Part shown: positions 1 to 8,447 of the stretch, piece after piece | Numbering within the stretch: position 1 is the first letter of the stretch | Layout of the letters: every line of letters starts with the position of its first letter | Source: Zobellia roscoffensis | GTDB lineage: Bacteria > Bacteroidota > Bacteroidia > Flavobacteriales > Flavobacteriaceae | Assembly (NCBI RefSeq): GCF_015330165.1 | Contig: NZ_JADDXT010000002.1 | Coordinates: forward strand, 4,318,911 to 4,382,910 | DNA: 64,000 nt | Direction of reading: 5' to 3' | Program-made: the position numbers and the translations under genes | Notes under the pieces: generated by a model | What the model was told of the DNA's origin: nothing | Database searches by the model: none | What the model saw: only the letters and a program-made list of their open reading frames with translations

Positions 1-110
1 TCGGTAAGCTCGAACTCCACCTCGGTGATAAGGCCCACCTCCTTGGTGCACGCCAACGCTATTAAAAAAAGACTGAAACAGCAGACTGAAACCTTAAGGT
101 ACTTCTTCAT
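1..110 (-). CDS. Lipoprotein N-terminus, TraQ-like position (partial, runs off the window)
   Basis: Only the first 36 codons are present, read leftwards from an ATG at 108-110. They encode a clear lipoprotein signal: two lysines, a hydrophobic stretch and the lipobox-like LIALAC with the cysteine near residue 22. In Bacteroidota conjugation operons traN and traO are followed by a small lipoprotein, TraQ (DUF3872). The order TraN-like, TraO-like, lipoprotein here fits that pattern, so TraQ is the best guess, but too little sequence is visible to test it by homology. The 200 bases between it and the TraO-like gene hold no convincing gene. Confidence 0.5.
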   Translation of the reverse strand, partial: MKKYLKVSVCCFSLFLIALACTKEVGLITEVEFELT

Positions 111-313
111 TTTTCCGAGGGACTATCTATTCTTTTTTTTAAACACCGCAAACGGTAGAACTCTCTTTTTGACAAGAAAGTCCTACAAGATATGGAATCG
201 GTTTAAATTATATACACCCTTACATCCATTTTGGACCCAACTATCGATGAAACGTATGATTTATGGATAAGAGGAAATAATATGTACGACTTTTTTAACT
301 GCATAATCTGCAA

Positions 314-850
314 TCAATTAAAATAGTACCTGATTCCCAATCCGCTATAATTCGTAAGATTTCCAAAATCGCTGTTTACATGGTAAAATTCGGAGGTCTT
401 TACCAATAAGGAAAGGTGTTCGGTAAGTATAATGTCCAAATCGGCCGTAACTACTGCTCCGAAAATAAATTTACTCTCTCCGTCAACTGAAATAATATTA
501 TTTAATTCTACATTACCATTGTTCACCGACTCATAACCAGCTAAGGCTCCACCACCCAATGAAAGGGACTGCATTTTCCTGTTCCTGTTCCAGACTGTAA
601 GAAAGTAAGAATAGCTCGCTGTGACACTTGTATATGGGATACTTGCAGATCCACTTTTATAATTTGTAGAAGTGCCATTTAGTGCTATTTGGGTGTAGGT
701 ATTTTCACTCAGGTTAGTATTGTAAGTTATCTCTCCTCCATAGCCATCACCAAATAAACCACCGGATACCGAAAATGTATTGGAATACGTTTGAGAAAAA
801 ACTACTATAGGAAAACATAGCAATAAAAGTAAAACCGTGATATGTTTCAA
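314..850 (-). CDS. TraO-like outer-membrane protein (conjugation family)
   Basis: 178 residues with a signal peptide (about residues 1-19, ending VVFSQ) followed by alternating short strands with glycine and aromatic residues, ending in an aromatic-rich strand (GLGIRYYFN), as expected for a small beta-barrel. The pattern and the position right after a TraN-like gene match the conjugative-transposon TraO family. The start is a TTG whose last two bases form part of the TraN-like stop codon (TTGA overlap), so translation is probably coupled. No other transfer genes (TraG, TraJ, TraM) are visible nearby, so a role in the adjacent T6SS or a remnant of an integrated element are both possible. Confidence 0.6.
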   Translation of the reverse strand: MKHITVLLLLLCFPIVVFSQTYSNTFSVSGGLFGDGYGGEITYNTNLSENTYTQIALNGTSTNYKSGSASIPYTSVTASYSYFLTVWNRNRKMQSLSLGGGALAGYESVNNGNVELNNIISVDGESKFIFGAVVTADLDIILTEHLSLLVKTSEFYHVNSDFGNLTNYSGLGIRYYFN

Positions 851-1860
851 TTCGAGGGAGAATTAATTAGTAAATAATCGAGTGGTAGTATTACCATGTT
901 ATCGCTATTCGCATCGGCTAAAACTACAGAGATTTTTTCTCTGGCGCTAATATTAAAATTTTTAAACACATATACAACTTCATTGATGCCTTCAGGATCT
1001 ATACTTTCTTGAAGATTAAAAGTATATAATGGATTCATAATTTTCTCAAGTTGTCCAACCTTAGATTTTTTAAAGAAGCTTAGCCCTGCAATATCATATT
1101 TCTTTTTTGAGTTGTTCTCTATTTGTACTACAAAATATTTTTCGTTCCGATCCACCAAAATATTATTAAGGCGCACGGAAATTTTTTTATTCTGTCTAAA
1201 ACTTCTTTTAAAAACGGTTTTCTGCAGATAGTTATTTTCGCAATAAATACGATAATACTCTTCACGATCTACATCATATAAATCCTCTTCCCCACTCTCA
1301 GCATTACTTTCAAACCTGGATTCTTGAGCCATACTGCCATTCTGCTGTATCGGAACATCTGTGACCTGTATTTGACTAATTCCATCATCTAGTTTGCTCT
1401 CTTCTGGAATATTTTGTGATGACTCTTCATAGGTTGCATCACTTATTTGATGCTGACTATTAGGAGATTTTTCTGCAACTTCAGGTTTTTGCGAACTATT
1501 GTTGTTACTTGGTATGGTTCTACTTATAGCTTGATCTTTTGTTAAAATAAAACTGAATTCCGGTACTTCCTCTGCATAACTCAGTGCAAACGAATAAATA
1601 TAGCCCTCTTCAGTAATAACCAAAAGATTACTTGGCCTACCATTCTTACCTTTAAGCAACCCTATATTAGAACCGCTCTCATAAATAAATGTAAAATTTG
1701 CCGCAGGCTCTACAACCTTTTTAATATTAGATGGAAAAAAAATCGTGGTCGTTACAAAATCATTAGTTTTTACAGCAATTGGAGTCTGGGACCAAAGCGT
1801 AGAATAATTAAACAAAAAACTGCCTAGAAAAAGAATTAACAAAGTAGGGAACGACTTCAT
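847..1860 (-). CDS. TraN-like DUF4138 protein, copy 1
   Basis: 337 residues with a signal peptide (to about residue 24). The N-terminal block with FFPSNIKKVVEPA and a second block with SNLLVITEEGYIYSF is characteristic of Bacteroides TraN (DUF4138), an outer-membrane-associated conjugation protein. Residues about 115-195 are a Ser/Asn/Glu-rich linker. The C-terminal block (YYRIYCENNYLQKTVF, later NEVVYVFKNFNISAREKISV) resembles the copy at 37.2-38.2 kb. Stop and start overlap the TraO-like gene. The two copies share the sequence ACCTACTT just upstream of their starts. Family assignment is fairly good; role here (T6SS accessory, or leftover of a conjugative element) is inference. Confidence 0.65.
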   Translation of the reverse strand: MKSFPTLLILFLGSFLFNYSTLWSQTPIAVKTNDFVTTTIFFPSNIKKVVEPAANFTFIYESGSNIGLLKGKNGRPSNLLVITEEGYIYSFALSYAEEVPEFSFILTKDQAISRTIPSNNNSSQKPEVAEKSPNSQHQISDATYEESSQNIPEESKLDDGISQIQVTDVPIQQNGSMAQESRFESNAESGEEDLYDVDREEYYRIYCENNYLQKTVFKRSFRQNKKISVRLNNILVDRNEKYFVVQIENNSKKKYDIAGLSFFKKSKVGQLEKIMNPLYTFNLQESIDPEGINEVVYVFKNFNISAREKISVVLADANSDNMVILPLDYLLINSPSN

Positions 1861-2070
1861 AAGTAGGTCTAATTTCTTTCAACAATGTTTAGGTATCTTA
1901 CATAAGAATGTAAAACGAAAAATACAAAAATACGAATTAACAGGAGAACAATGCAAATAATCGATGAACAGAGAAGTTTGCTGGTTTTAGGTGGTTCTAT
2001 ATAGTTAAACAACGGAATTAAGTTTGAGAAAGAGGATAAAGTTAAAGTTTTTAATACCGGCCAAATTCAA

Positions 2071-2114
2071 GACAGTATCCAAAATTTTGTGTAAACAGAA
2101 TTTTGGATACTGTC
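2071..2114. repeat. Long near-perfect inverted repeat
   Basis: Arms 2071-2086 and 2099-2114 are perfectly complementary (16 bp); three more pairs, one of them G-U, extend the stem to 19 bp around a six-base loop. It lies 15 bases beyond the stop of the minus-strand gene at 2129-2821. It could terminate that gene, but neither side has a strong T run, so a mobile-element scar or an RNA-stability hairpin is equally likely. Confidence 0.6.
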
Positions 2115-2128
2115 TATTTAAGATTAGT

Positions 2129-2821
2129 TCAATCAATTTCTTGAAATTCCCATTCTATAACTCTTGCTTGGGGAAAATCTTCTGCTGGCAAACCCATTGC
2201 CCGAGATTGTTCATTTACTAAAAATGCTTTAAAATAAGTATCCGATGTATTCAAGAGATTTAAGTGAATATCAGTAATCGGTTTTATGTTAGTCCACTGG
2301 TCTTCCGACTTATAGTCTGAGAAATAGGAATTTGAGTAGTCAATATTAGTTATAATGGAGTCATTAGCTCGTTTGTAAAGTTGGTTCAACGGCATATCTT
2401 TCCATTCCTCCAAAAACCCTTTTACCCTTTTAGAAACATACTCTACCGTACCGTTGGTCTTTTTGGGTATTGCAACCTGAATTCTTGCTATTTTTAAATA
2501 AGATGGACATTTCTCCATCAAATTCGTAACAAAATCTGTTGCGAAAGCGTAACCTATTTTCTTTTCGTCGGTCGATTTTATTTCTTGAGCTATTCCTTTT
2601 CTAACCGTTTTAATTAAATCAGTGTTTTCACTGTTTATCGTTTTAGCAGCCACTAGCATATCTTCTAAAATAACTTGGTGAGATTTCCCATTCATTTCTA
2701 TGTTTTCAATGGCTTTGCAATATTTTTGTGAAAGTTTTTCAACCAAAACATCTTTATCTTGGGCTTGACAGCTTATTAAAAGTAAAAAAAATATTGCTCG
2801 ATAAGATTTGTTGAAATTCAT
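2129..2821 (-). CDS. Unknown secreted lipoprotein
   Basis: 230 residues. The N-terminus is a lipoprotein signal with the lipobox LLLISC (cysteine at residue 18), so the mature protein is probably anchored in the periplasm or at the outer membrane. I do not recognise the rest, which is mostly charged and helical (KYCKAIENIEMNGKS; LMEKCPSYLKIARIQV). It sits in a row of minus-strand genes for exported or membrane proteins downstream of an Hcp-linked effector candidate, which suggests an immunity or accessory role, but the sequence itself does not prove this. Confidence 0.6.
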   Translation of the reverse strand: MNFNKSYRAIFFLLLISCQAQDKDVLVEKLSQKYCKAIENIEMNGKSHQVILEDMLVAAKTINSENTDLIKTVRKGIAQEIKSTDEKKIGYAFATDFVTNLMEKCPSYLKIARIQVAIPKKTNGTVEYVSKRVKGFLEEWKDMPLNQLYKRANDSIITNIDYSNSYFSDYKSEDQWTNIKPITDIHLNLLNTSDTYFKAFLVNEQSRAMGLPAEDFPQARVIEWEFQEID

Positions 2822-2863
2822 ATAGCTCTAGGAAATATTGTTTTTCTTCTCTATTTAAAGATA

Positions 2864-3289
2864 TCAATTAATTATTTCCAGATGACTTAAATCAGCCTCA
2901 ACTCGTTCATACGTGGCGGTATCAACTTCATTCGGTTGTTTTATGACCATTAAACTATCTCTAAATGTCACGATTTCATATAATGGGTCTCCGTTTGAGT
3001 AGACCGTGTTGTCAAGGATTTTATATTTTGAGCGAAACCCCATGCCTACCTTATATTCGATTAATTGTCCTTTACTCTCAAAAACCAAATAAAAATGATC
3101 CATGCCGTCCCCGTCTTCCGATTCATCATTCGATGCTTCGATAACATCTTCACCATCTATTCTCATGGTAAAGCCTATTTCCGGTTTTGAACGGCGCTCA
3201 TAATGCCAAGTTCCGTATAAATTCACTTCACTTTCTTGACTTGACGCAACAAATGATAACAACATAATAAAAACAATAAGGTACCTCAT
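2864..3289 (-). CDS. Unknown secreted protein, lipocalin-like shape
   Basis: 141 residues with a signal peptide (cleavage probably near residue 17, FVASSQ). The mature part opens with LYGTWHYE and continues with short beta strands (MRIDGEDVIE, HFYLVFESKGQLIEY), the usual start of small lipocalin-like barrels. Possible immunity protein acting in the periplasm, given its neighbours; no family is recognised with certainty. It lies 42 bases upstream of the lipoprotein gene on the same strand, so the two may be co-transcribed. Confidence 0.55.
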   Translation of the reverse strand: MRYLIVFIMLLSFVASSQESEVNLYGTWHYERRSKPEIGFTMRIDGEDVIEASNDESEDGDGMDHFYLVFESKGQLIEYKVGMGFRSKYKILDNTVYSNGDPLYEIVTFRDSLMVIKQPNEVDTATYERVEADLSHLEIIN

Positions 3290-3464
3290 TATTATTTGTA
3301 TCTATAATATTTATTTTCCCAACTAAATTTTAGTTTTATACATCTTATACTTCCCTATGACCATATGGATGTATTCTGATATTTGTAGAACAATACACTG
3401 CCTTTACGTGAATGGTCATTTTATTTTACCGTTTTCTCATTTCAAAAAACTATGATAAACCAAC

Positions 3465-3851
3465 TTAATTTCTTGATAATTTTTGTTTACTATTAGGCAA
3501 TTTAAACCCTGCAGCTTTTATTTGAATTGTATCGGTTATCAGAAGCCCTTGCAGTAATTCAGAATGTTCAGGATTACTCGTAGAGTATTTTACCGTATAG
3601 TAATCACCGACTTTTACGTTGTGAGCATTATCATAAGAATTACTATTTTCATAAACCTGACCCGACACATAATAGCGGTAGTAAATATATTCTCCTGATG
3701 TAATACCTTCCATATAGTCATAAACAAAACCTATGGTATATTCTGCATTTGAATTTATATCATTTTTAATATACCTAGAAACAAAATAAGTTGTCAATAA
3801 TAAAAAGCCCACCACTATAAGAACTCTAATTTTATTTTTATCCAAAATCAT
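3465..3851 (-). CDS. Small membrane protein, paralogue of the gene at 5140-5532
   Basis: 128 residues with one N-terminal membrane helix (about residues 9-25, VLIVVGFLLLTTYFV) and an extracytoplasmic beta-rich domain containing YYRYYVSGQVYENS and VGDYYTVKYS. The C-terminus (LITDTIQIKAAGFKLP) is almost the same as that of the protein at 5140-5532 (PVTDTIIIKKAGFSLP), so the two are paralogues. The layout resembles DUF3592-type proteins. The close relative sits directly behind an effector candidate, so this copy may be an extra or orphan immunity gene; repeat debris at 4.0-4.2 kb separates it from the others. Confidence 0.6.
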   Translation of the reverse strand: MILDKNKIRVLIVVGFLLLTTYFVSRYIKNDINSNAEYTIGFVYDYMEGITSGEYIYYRYYVSGQVYENSNSYDNAHNVKVGDYYTVKYSTSNPEHSELLQGLLITDTIQIKAAGFKLPNSKQKLSRN

Positions 3852-4182
3852 TCCCGAAATAAATTATTATTCTTTGGAATCTTTATTAGCATTATTTTTT
3901 TTAGCCGTAGAAATCAACGTTTATATAGTAAATTGACCTCCGTAATTATATAAGGCCCGCAAAGTCCCTGGAAATTGCTCCATAGGTTTTCCCACTGTGG
4001 AAACAAATGAACTAGATACCTTTTTTCCCGCTAGCGCTCGCATCTCTTGAGTGCCGACTATGCTACTCACATTACCATTTTCATCTTATTACCTAATAAT
4101 ACAAAAGATTTCAGATAGATTTCATACCTGTTCTTACTTTGTAAGGCATTCATTGCAAACGAGCGCTATAGAAGGAAACAAT
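3852..4182. other. Intergenic stretch with two degraded copies of the dispersed hairpin repeat
   Basis: No gene is supported in these 331 bases. At 4027-4056 there is a degenerate copy of the repeat core (GCTAGCGCTCG followed by GAGTGCCG) also found at 32.2, 32.35, 35.7 and 36.4 kb. At 4145-4170 there is a partial copy in the opposite orientation (GCAAACGAGCGCTAT). The stretch separates two groups of immunity-like genes, so it looks like the scar of past insertion or recombination. Confidence 0.55.
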
Positions 4183-5130
4183 CTACTTAAATTTTATCGT
4201 AGAAGTCAATTGATTGAATTTTTCAATATTCTCCTGAAAGTTTTCTTTCGCACTCCCCATTATAGCCAAGGCTCTTCTGCCATCTTGGATAACAGTAAAT
4301 ACTATCTGGGTTTCCACACCTTCAGATTCGCCATAAACCAATTCTTGAAAACAATGGTAACCATTTATGTTATCTTTTGATGTTTGTTTTCTACCAGTAA
4401 CTTTAAACCCTTTCTCAATACTAGAGTTTATGACGTTGTCGACTATAAAATTTAAATTGGGATTAGCAGGATCAACGAGCATTTGGTTTATAATATATGA
4501 AGAACTTGTGTTGTGAGGGTATTCTCCGTTTTCAGTAAAGTGAAATATTTCATTAGCCTGAAAAAATAGTTCGAAGCCACTTTTTTCTACATCAACGGAA
4601 AAAAATGCTGCTTCCATCGCGCCTATTTCTCGGTCTTTGTCATATTTTATGCTTTTAAATGAATTTATTATATGACTAACTTCAGTGTTATTAGTATTGT
4701 TCGTAACAGCAACCGCTAATACAGAAAAAAAAGCATCGCCAAAAACTAAGGTAACCGCTCGGTTTGCATAGTCACTATTGGTAACGAGCACTTTTCCATA
4801 GTAATCATCAATTATCGTTTCTTCAAAGTCATATACAATTGCTCCTATTTTCTCATATGCTTTTTTGGAATATTTGTTAGAATCCGCATAATAATCTGTA
4901 CCATACATATCATAAAAGCGGATAATCTCATTATCACCGTTTTCAAGACCAATAAAATCTTTTGATAGTTGAAACCCTGAAGGGGGTTCAAGGTATATTC
5001 TCGTACCGGGAATTAACGTTAGACCTCCTTCTGTTTTATCGCTGACAAGGTTCTTTTGAGACGAACAAAGCGATGTAAAAAGAAATAATGAAATTAACCA
5101 CAAAGATATCTTAAGATTTTTCCGTTTCAT
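4183..5130 (-). CDS. Unknown secreted protein with two similar halves
   Basis: 315 residues with a signal peptide (hydrophobic stretch residues 8-22, then a Cys-Ser-Ser-Gln). Two segments have a similar plan, an amphipathic strand pair followed by a C-terminal helix ending in a phrase like INSFKSIKYDK (about residue 155) and FNQLTSTIKFK (end). This recalls PsbP/DUF1795-type periplasmic domains found in T6SS-associated and lipoprotein proteins, but I cannot confirm it. The gene starts 9 bases after the stop of the membrane protein gene at 5140-5532 and is probably in one transcript with it and the effector candidate, so a second immunity protein is plausible. Confidence 0.6.
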   Translation of the reverse strand: MKRKNLKISLWLISLFLFTSLCSSQKNLVSDKTEGGLTLIPGTRIYLEPPSGFQLSKDFIGLENGDNEIIRFYDMYGTDYYADSNKYSKKAYEKIGAIVYDFEETIIDDYYGKVLVTNSDYANRAVTLVFGDAFFSVLAVAVTNNTNNTEVSHIINSFKSIKYDKDREIGAMEAAFFSVDVEKSGFELFFQANEIFHFTENGEYPHNTSSSYIINQMLVDPANPNLNFIVDNVINSSIEKGFKVTGRKQTSKDNINGYHCFQELVYGESEGVETQIVFTVIQDGRRALAIMGSAKENFQENIEKFNQLTSTIKFK

Positions 5131-5139
5131 GTGAACTAC

Positions 5140-5532
5140 CTAGTATTCCTGAAACCTGTTCTTTTTCTTTTTAGGCAAAGAAAATCCCGCTTTTTTAATT
5201 ATGATGGTATCAGTAACGGGTTGTTCTAATAAAATCTCACTCCAACCAGAATTTTCTTTAGAATATTTCACAGAATAAAATCGGTTTTTATATTTCGAAA
5301 AAGAACCTTCGAATTTTTTACTACCGCTGTACAACTTACCTCCTACATAATAATCGTAAAAAAGACTTGGAGAAGATTTAATCAATTTTTGGACACCGCT
5401 GACTTTACCAACAACAATTTTAAATTGTTTATTAATGGTATGCTTTTTATAACTAACATAGCCTTGTGCTGCAATTAAAAATAAGACAACAATTAAAATG
5501 GGAATATATTTCTTATTTATCTTTCTCTTCAT
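5140..5532 (-). CDS. Small membrane protein, likely immunity protein of the Hcp-linked effector
   Basis: 130 residues: basic start, one membrane helix (about residues 10-27, YIPILIVVLFLIAAQGYV), then an extracytoplasmic beta-rich domain. The gene overlaps the end of the effector candidate by 20 bases, a sign of translational coupling usual for toxin-immunity pairs. Its membrane location would suit protection against a toxin that acts on or in the inner membrane, and the effector candidate does have hydrophobic segments. A paralogue lies at 3465-3851. The role is inferred from context; the sequence itself shows only a small membrane-anchored protein. Confidence 0.6.
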   Translation of the reverse strand: MKRKINKKYIPILIVVLFLIAAQGYVSYKKHTINKQFKIVVGKVSGVQKLIKSSPSLFYDYYVGGKLYSGSKKFEGSFSKYKNRFYSVKYSKENSGWSEILLEQPVTDTIIIKKAGFSLPKKKKNRFQEY

Positions 5533-6544
5533 TATTAGAACTTATAGTGCGTATACCCAAAGTAATAAGAATATTTCCAGTTTTATCTACCACGGTACCT
5601 ATGGGTTTAGAGAATTTTTTAATCGGGGTTGAAACTAAGTTACCAAACTTTTCGCCTGTATATCCTCCCAATCTGCTTGTACCATAGTTTAGCATAGAAT
5701 CATCAAACGAATTGACTTTAAGACCATTATCAAAATCAAAATCAAAGACAGAACCCAAAGCGGATGCCGTAGGCTTGGATAAAACTGTAGCTATACCAAT
5801 ATCTCCCCAATCTAAATGAGATAATCCAAATTTTGCATCAATCCCGTCGTTGATTAGAATATTGCTAATGTACTGATCACCAAACTCCGAAGCTCCATTA
5901 ACCGCGGCGACTCTTCCTGAATTTAACGCAAAAGCTTTACCTAACGATGAACTTAAAGAAGTAGCCGCACTACTCTTACTCGCCATAACCATAAGAGGCA
6001 CTGTTTCTGCTGCTGCTATTATCGCCAAGGGCAATCCTATAGTAACCGAAATAATCTTTTTTTCATCTACGTTGTCAAACGCTCTCCAAATTTTAGCATC
6101 TTCTTTTTCACTTACGGTAATCTTCATCATATCAGCAAATAATTTTTTAGAACTAGATATGATATCGCCTATTTCTTTACTTGAAATATCGTACTGCTGT
6201 ATGCGTTGTTGTCCATAAGATGAACCATGTGAAAATTTTGATTCAATCATCACCTGTTCGTGATCAACTATAAAATATCGATTATGGTTCAGGCTATTTC
6301 TAAAAGCTTCAATATGAAATAGTTCACCGTCATCTTTAAAAAAATACCAATCATACGTCTTAGTATTAGTTCTTTTTATTTCAGCGGTCAAATAACGTTG
6401 AAGGCTTTTTACTGCAACTTTCTTAATTTTGCTTTTATCAGCAAGAGTCAGTTTTTTGTTCTTTGAAAGACGCACGTTTGCTAGCGACTTGTTAAGTTCC
6501 CGCTTTAACCTTTGCTGACGTGATTTTTGGGTTAGAGCATCCAT
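5513..6544 (-). CDS. Hcp-linked effector candidate with hydrophobic segment
   Basis: 343 residues from the ATG at 6542-6544, which lies 4 bases after the hcp stop; a longer reading from 6583 would overlap hcp by 35 bases and is less likely. The first 60 residues are very basic. Residues about 165-195 are hydrophobic (ISVTIGLPLAIIAAAETVPLMVMA), followed by an Ala/Ser/Gly-rich segment and a C-terminal Gly/Asp-rich part (SVFDFDFDNG, YGTSRLGGYTGEKFG). No known toxin motif is recognised. Genes placed directly behind an extra hcp in Bacteroidota T6SS loci are typically effectors loaded on that Hcp; the membrane segment suggests pore formation or translocation. Function is inference. Confidence 0.55.
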   Translation of the reverse strand: MDALTQKSRQQRLKRELNKSLANVRLSKNKKLTLADKSKIKKVAVKSLQRYLTAEIKRTNTKTYDWYFFKDDGELFHIEAFRNSLNHNRYFIVDHEQVMIESKFSHGSSYGQQRIQQYDISSKEIGDIISSSKKLFADMMKITVSEKEDAKIWRAFDNVDEKKIISVTIGLPLAIIAAAETVPLMVMASKSSAATSLSSSLGKAFALNSGRVAAVNGASEFGDQYISNILINDGIDAKFGLSHLDWGDIGIATVLSKPTASALGSVFDFDFDNGLKVNSFDDSMLNYGTSRLGGYTGEKFGNLVSTPIKKFSKPIGTVVDKTGNILITLGIRTISSNNEEKDK

Positions 6545-6548
6545 AGGC

Positions 6549-6938
6549 TTATTCTCCCCAACTGTTTTCAAAAACCATATCACCTACTGTAATCGATTTT
6601 GCAGAGATAACTATCCGTTTTTGCATAGGCATTTCGTCATTTGCATCAAACTCTTCCTCAAGACTAACACAATAGGCTTTAGAGAATTTAACTTCCTGTA
6701 GCTTTGACATGGCATCCCGTTTAAAGAAAACAATAGCCCCATCTTTTGTCTGTTCAGGCTCCTTCATCCAGTGAAAAAGATCATACTTGCCTTGCGACTC
6801 AATGGTTACAGAAATCTGACCGCCTAAAGGTTTTCCTGCCGGCTTACCCGTACCATCCATGGGCTGTTCAAAATTATAAATACAATGAAGCACATTATAT
6901 ATCTGCCCGTCAACAGTAAGTTTTGCTAAAAATGACAT
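6549..6938 (-). CDS. tssD: Hcp/TssD tube protein, second copy
   Basis: 129 residues, the usual length of Bacteroidota TssD. It starts MSFLAKLTVDGQIYNVLHC and parallels the copy at 9214-9603 block by block: a gapped GG(Q/K)I(S/T)VT(I/V)ES strand, FKRDAMSKLQEVKF against TKRDTDAKLKEIKF, and a final strand with SAKSITVG against SAKELSIG. Hcp hexamers stack into the inner tube that is fired by the contracting sheath. The divergence from the main copy and the effector candidate 4 bases downstream suggest this one is specialised for carrying that cargo. Spacer to tssC is 144 bases. Confidence 0.85.
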   Translation of the reverse strand: MSFLAKLTVDGQIYNVLHCIYNFEQPMDGTGKPAGKPLGGQISVTIESQGKYDLFHWMKEPEQTKDGAIVFFKRDAMSKLQEVKFSKAYCVSLEEEFDANDEMPMQKRIVISAKSITVGDMVFENSWGE

Positions 6939-7082
6939 AATTTTTCAGGTTTTAAAAATAGCGGGGTATTGTTTATAGGTTCACTTTTGAGCAAAAACCA
7001 TCCTAACCAAAACCCAAGTTTTTGTTTATTATTCTCTATCACAAGACTTTAGAAGCAGTAGCTTCGTTCAGAATTGTCCTAT

Positions 7083-8441
7083 TTACTGTTGTGCGTACTC
7101 CGTATCCCAATCCGTACCTTCATCTCCTTTTTGACCATCCATTTTGATCATAAAGTTTTTGGCCGGGAAATAAGGTTTTAGACGTACATCTAAATAAATA
7201 CGGTCTTTTTGGTTCGGGTCTTGCTCAAACCTACGGATCTCAAAATTCTCTATTAGTTTATCCGGTCCTGTAATATCATCTAAAAACCGTACAATCTGTG
7301 ACTGAATCTCGTTACGAGTTCTTGTTGTAAAATTCTCGAAGGCTCTACGGTTCAGAAAGTCCATTAACACCTTGGCTACATAATCAAACACACGAACTAC
7401 AGAATACGTCTGAAGACCTAAATTGTCTCCATTAAAAAGGGTCTTGGCAGAAAATGCCATTACCTTACCATATTCGTTCACCATAGGCACCAAACCTAGA
7501 TTCTCAAGATTGGCAATTTCGCTTTTTCTTAGATCAAAGCTTACACCATCTACCTCACTAAGGCCACCGTGCTTTTTACCCGCAGTTACCTGAGACATTA
7601 GGGTTTTGTAAATTTTACCGGCAAGTGCTCCAGAAGGCGGTACATGTACATCTTCTTCTTCACCTACTTCATCATGTTTGCCACGGCCTACCAACCAGTT
7701 ACAGGTCATAATGGTATTGGACAAGTACATATCTCCACTAGCAAGATTGGCACTTTCAAACATTTCCATAACATCGTCCGGCTCATCTAAATGCGCAAAA
7801 TCCGTTACCAAGGTTACCTTATTGTCATGAGCTACCTTCGCCCATTTATCTACTACGGATTTAGAGCCCAAGTATCCAGGAAGCACCATAAGTGAATAGT
7901 TCTCACGAAGGTCTAAACGATCGTATTTGGAAACCAGTTCTTCACGTATATGATCAAAGAAACGGGTGTTGTCCAAATCCGTAAGTTGGTCTAGTTCCGC
8001 GTTGATAATAGAAACGTTCTTTAAAGAAGGTAAATCCGTATTTTTATAGAACAAAGCTACGGAACGGTAAGAGGTTTCCAACTCTCGTGTTTCCTCTAGA
8101 GCTGCCTTTAAGTTTTTTGTAAGTACCTGTTGTGATAAAGCTGCCTTATCATCTGCTGCTTGTACCAAATCTATGATATCATCACCAGACTTAAGGGTTT
8201 CTGACCAAAGTTCTAATTTCTTTAAAAGCTCTTCGCGCTCTTGCTTCTTATTGTTTTCGGTAAGGAACATTTTTCTTCGTGCCTTACGATCGGGGTTTAA
8301 GTTCTGTACATCGTCAATGGCAGACTCCAAAAGGTCGTATCCACCGTATTTGACAAGTCCGTCCGATTTTTCCTTTATCTGTTGCGCAAAGGGCTTTTCA
8401 CTAAGCTGAGCAGCTTTTTGGTTGTTCTGTGTATCGGCCAT
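7083..8441 (-). CDS. tssC: T6SS sheath large subunit TssC
   Basis: 452 residues, the expected size for the Bacteroidota TssC (DUF5458-type). TssC and TssB form the contractile sheath around the Hcp tube in the cytoplasm. Recognisable features are the acidic N-terminal region, the central block YSLMVLPGYLGSKSVVDKW, and a C-terminal end with FENFTTRTRNEIQSQIVRFL and a final PYFPAKNFMIKM strand that interlocks between subunits. The gene follows tssB by 6 bases and is surely co-transcribed with it. No anomalies in length or frame are apparent. Confidence 0.92.
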   Translation of the reverse strand: MADTQNNQKAAQLSEKPFAQQIKEKSDGLVKYGGYDLLESAIDDVQNLNPDRKARRKMFLTENNKKQEREELLKKLELWSETLKSGDDIIDLVQAADDKAALSQQVLTKNLKAALEETRELETSYRSVALFYKNTDLPSLKNVSIINAELDQLTDLDNTRFFDHIREELVSKYDRLDLRENYSLMVLPGYLGSKSVVDKWAKVAHDNKVTLVTDFAHLDEPDDVMEMFESANLASGDMYLSNTIMTCNWLVGRGKHDEVGEEEDVHVPPSGALAGKIYKTLMSQVTAGKKHGGLSEVDGVSFDLRKSEIANLENLGLVPMVNEYGKVMAFSAKTLFNGDNLGLQTYSVVRVFDYVAKVLMDFLNRRAFENFTTRTRNEIQSQIVRFLDDITGPDKLIENFEIRRFEQDPNQKDRIYLDVRLKPYFPAKNFMIKMDGQKGDEGTDWDTEYAQQ

Positions 8442-8447
8442 TTAAGT

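Noticed and set aside
25..270. Plus-strand open frame of 81 codons at the left edge
   Set aside because: It runs antisense to a clear lipoprotein signal sequence and through low-complexity sequence; no ribosome site or recognisable product.
4051..4380. Plus-strand open frame of 109 codons
   Set aside because: Half of it lies in repeat debris and half is antisense to a secreted-protein gene with good coding features.
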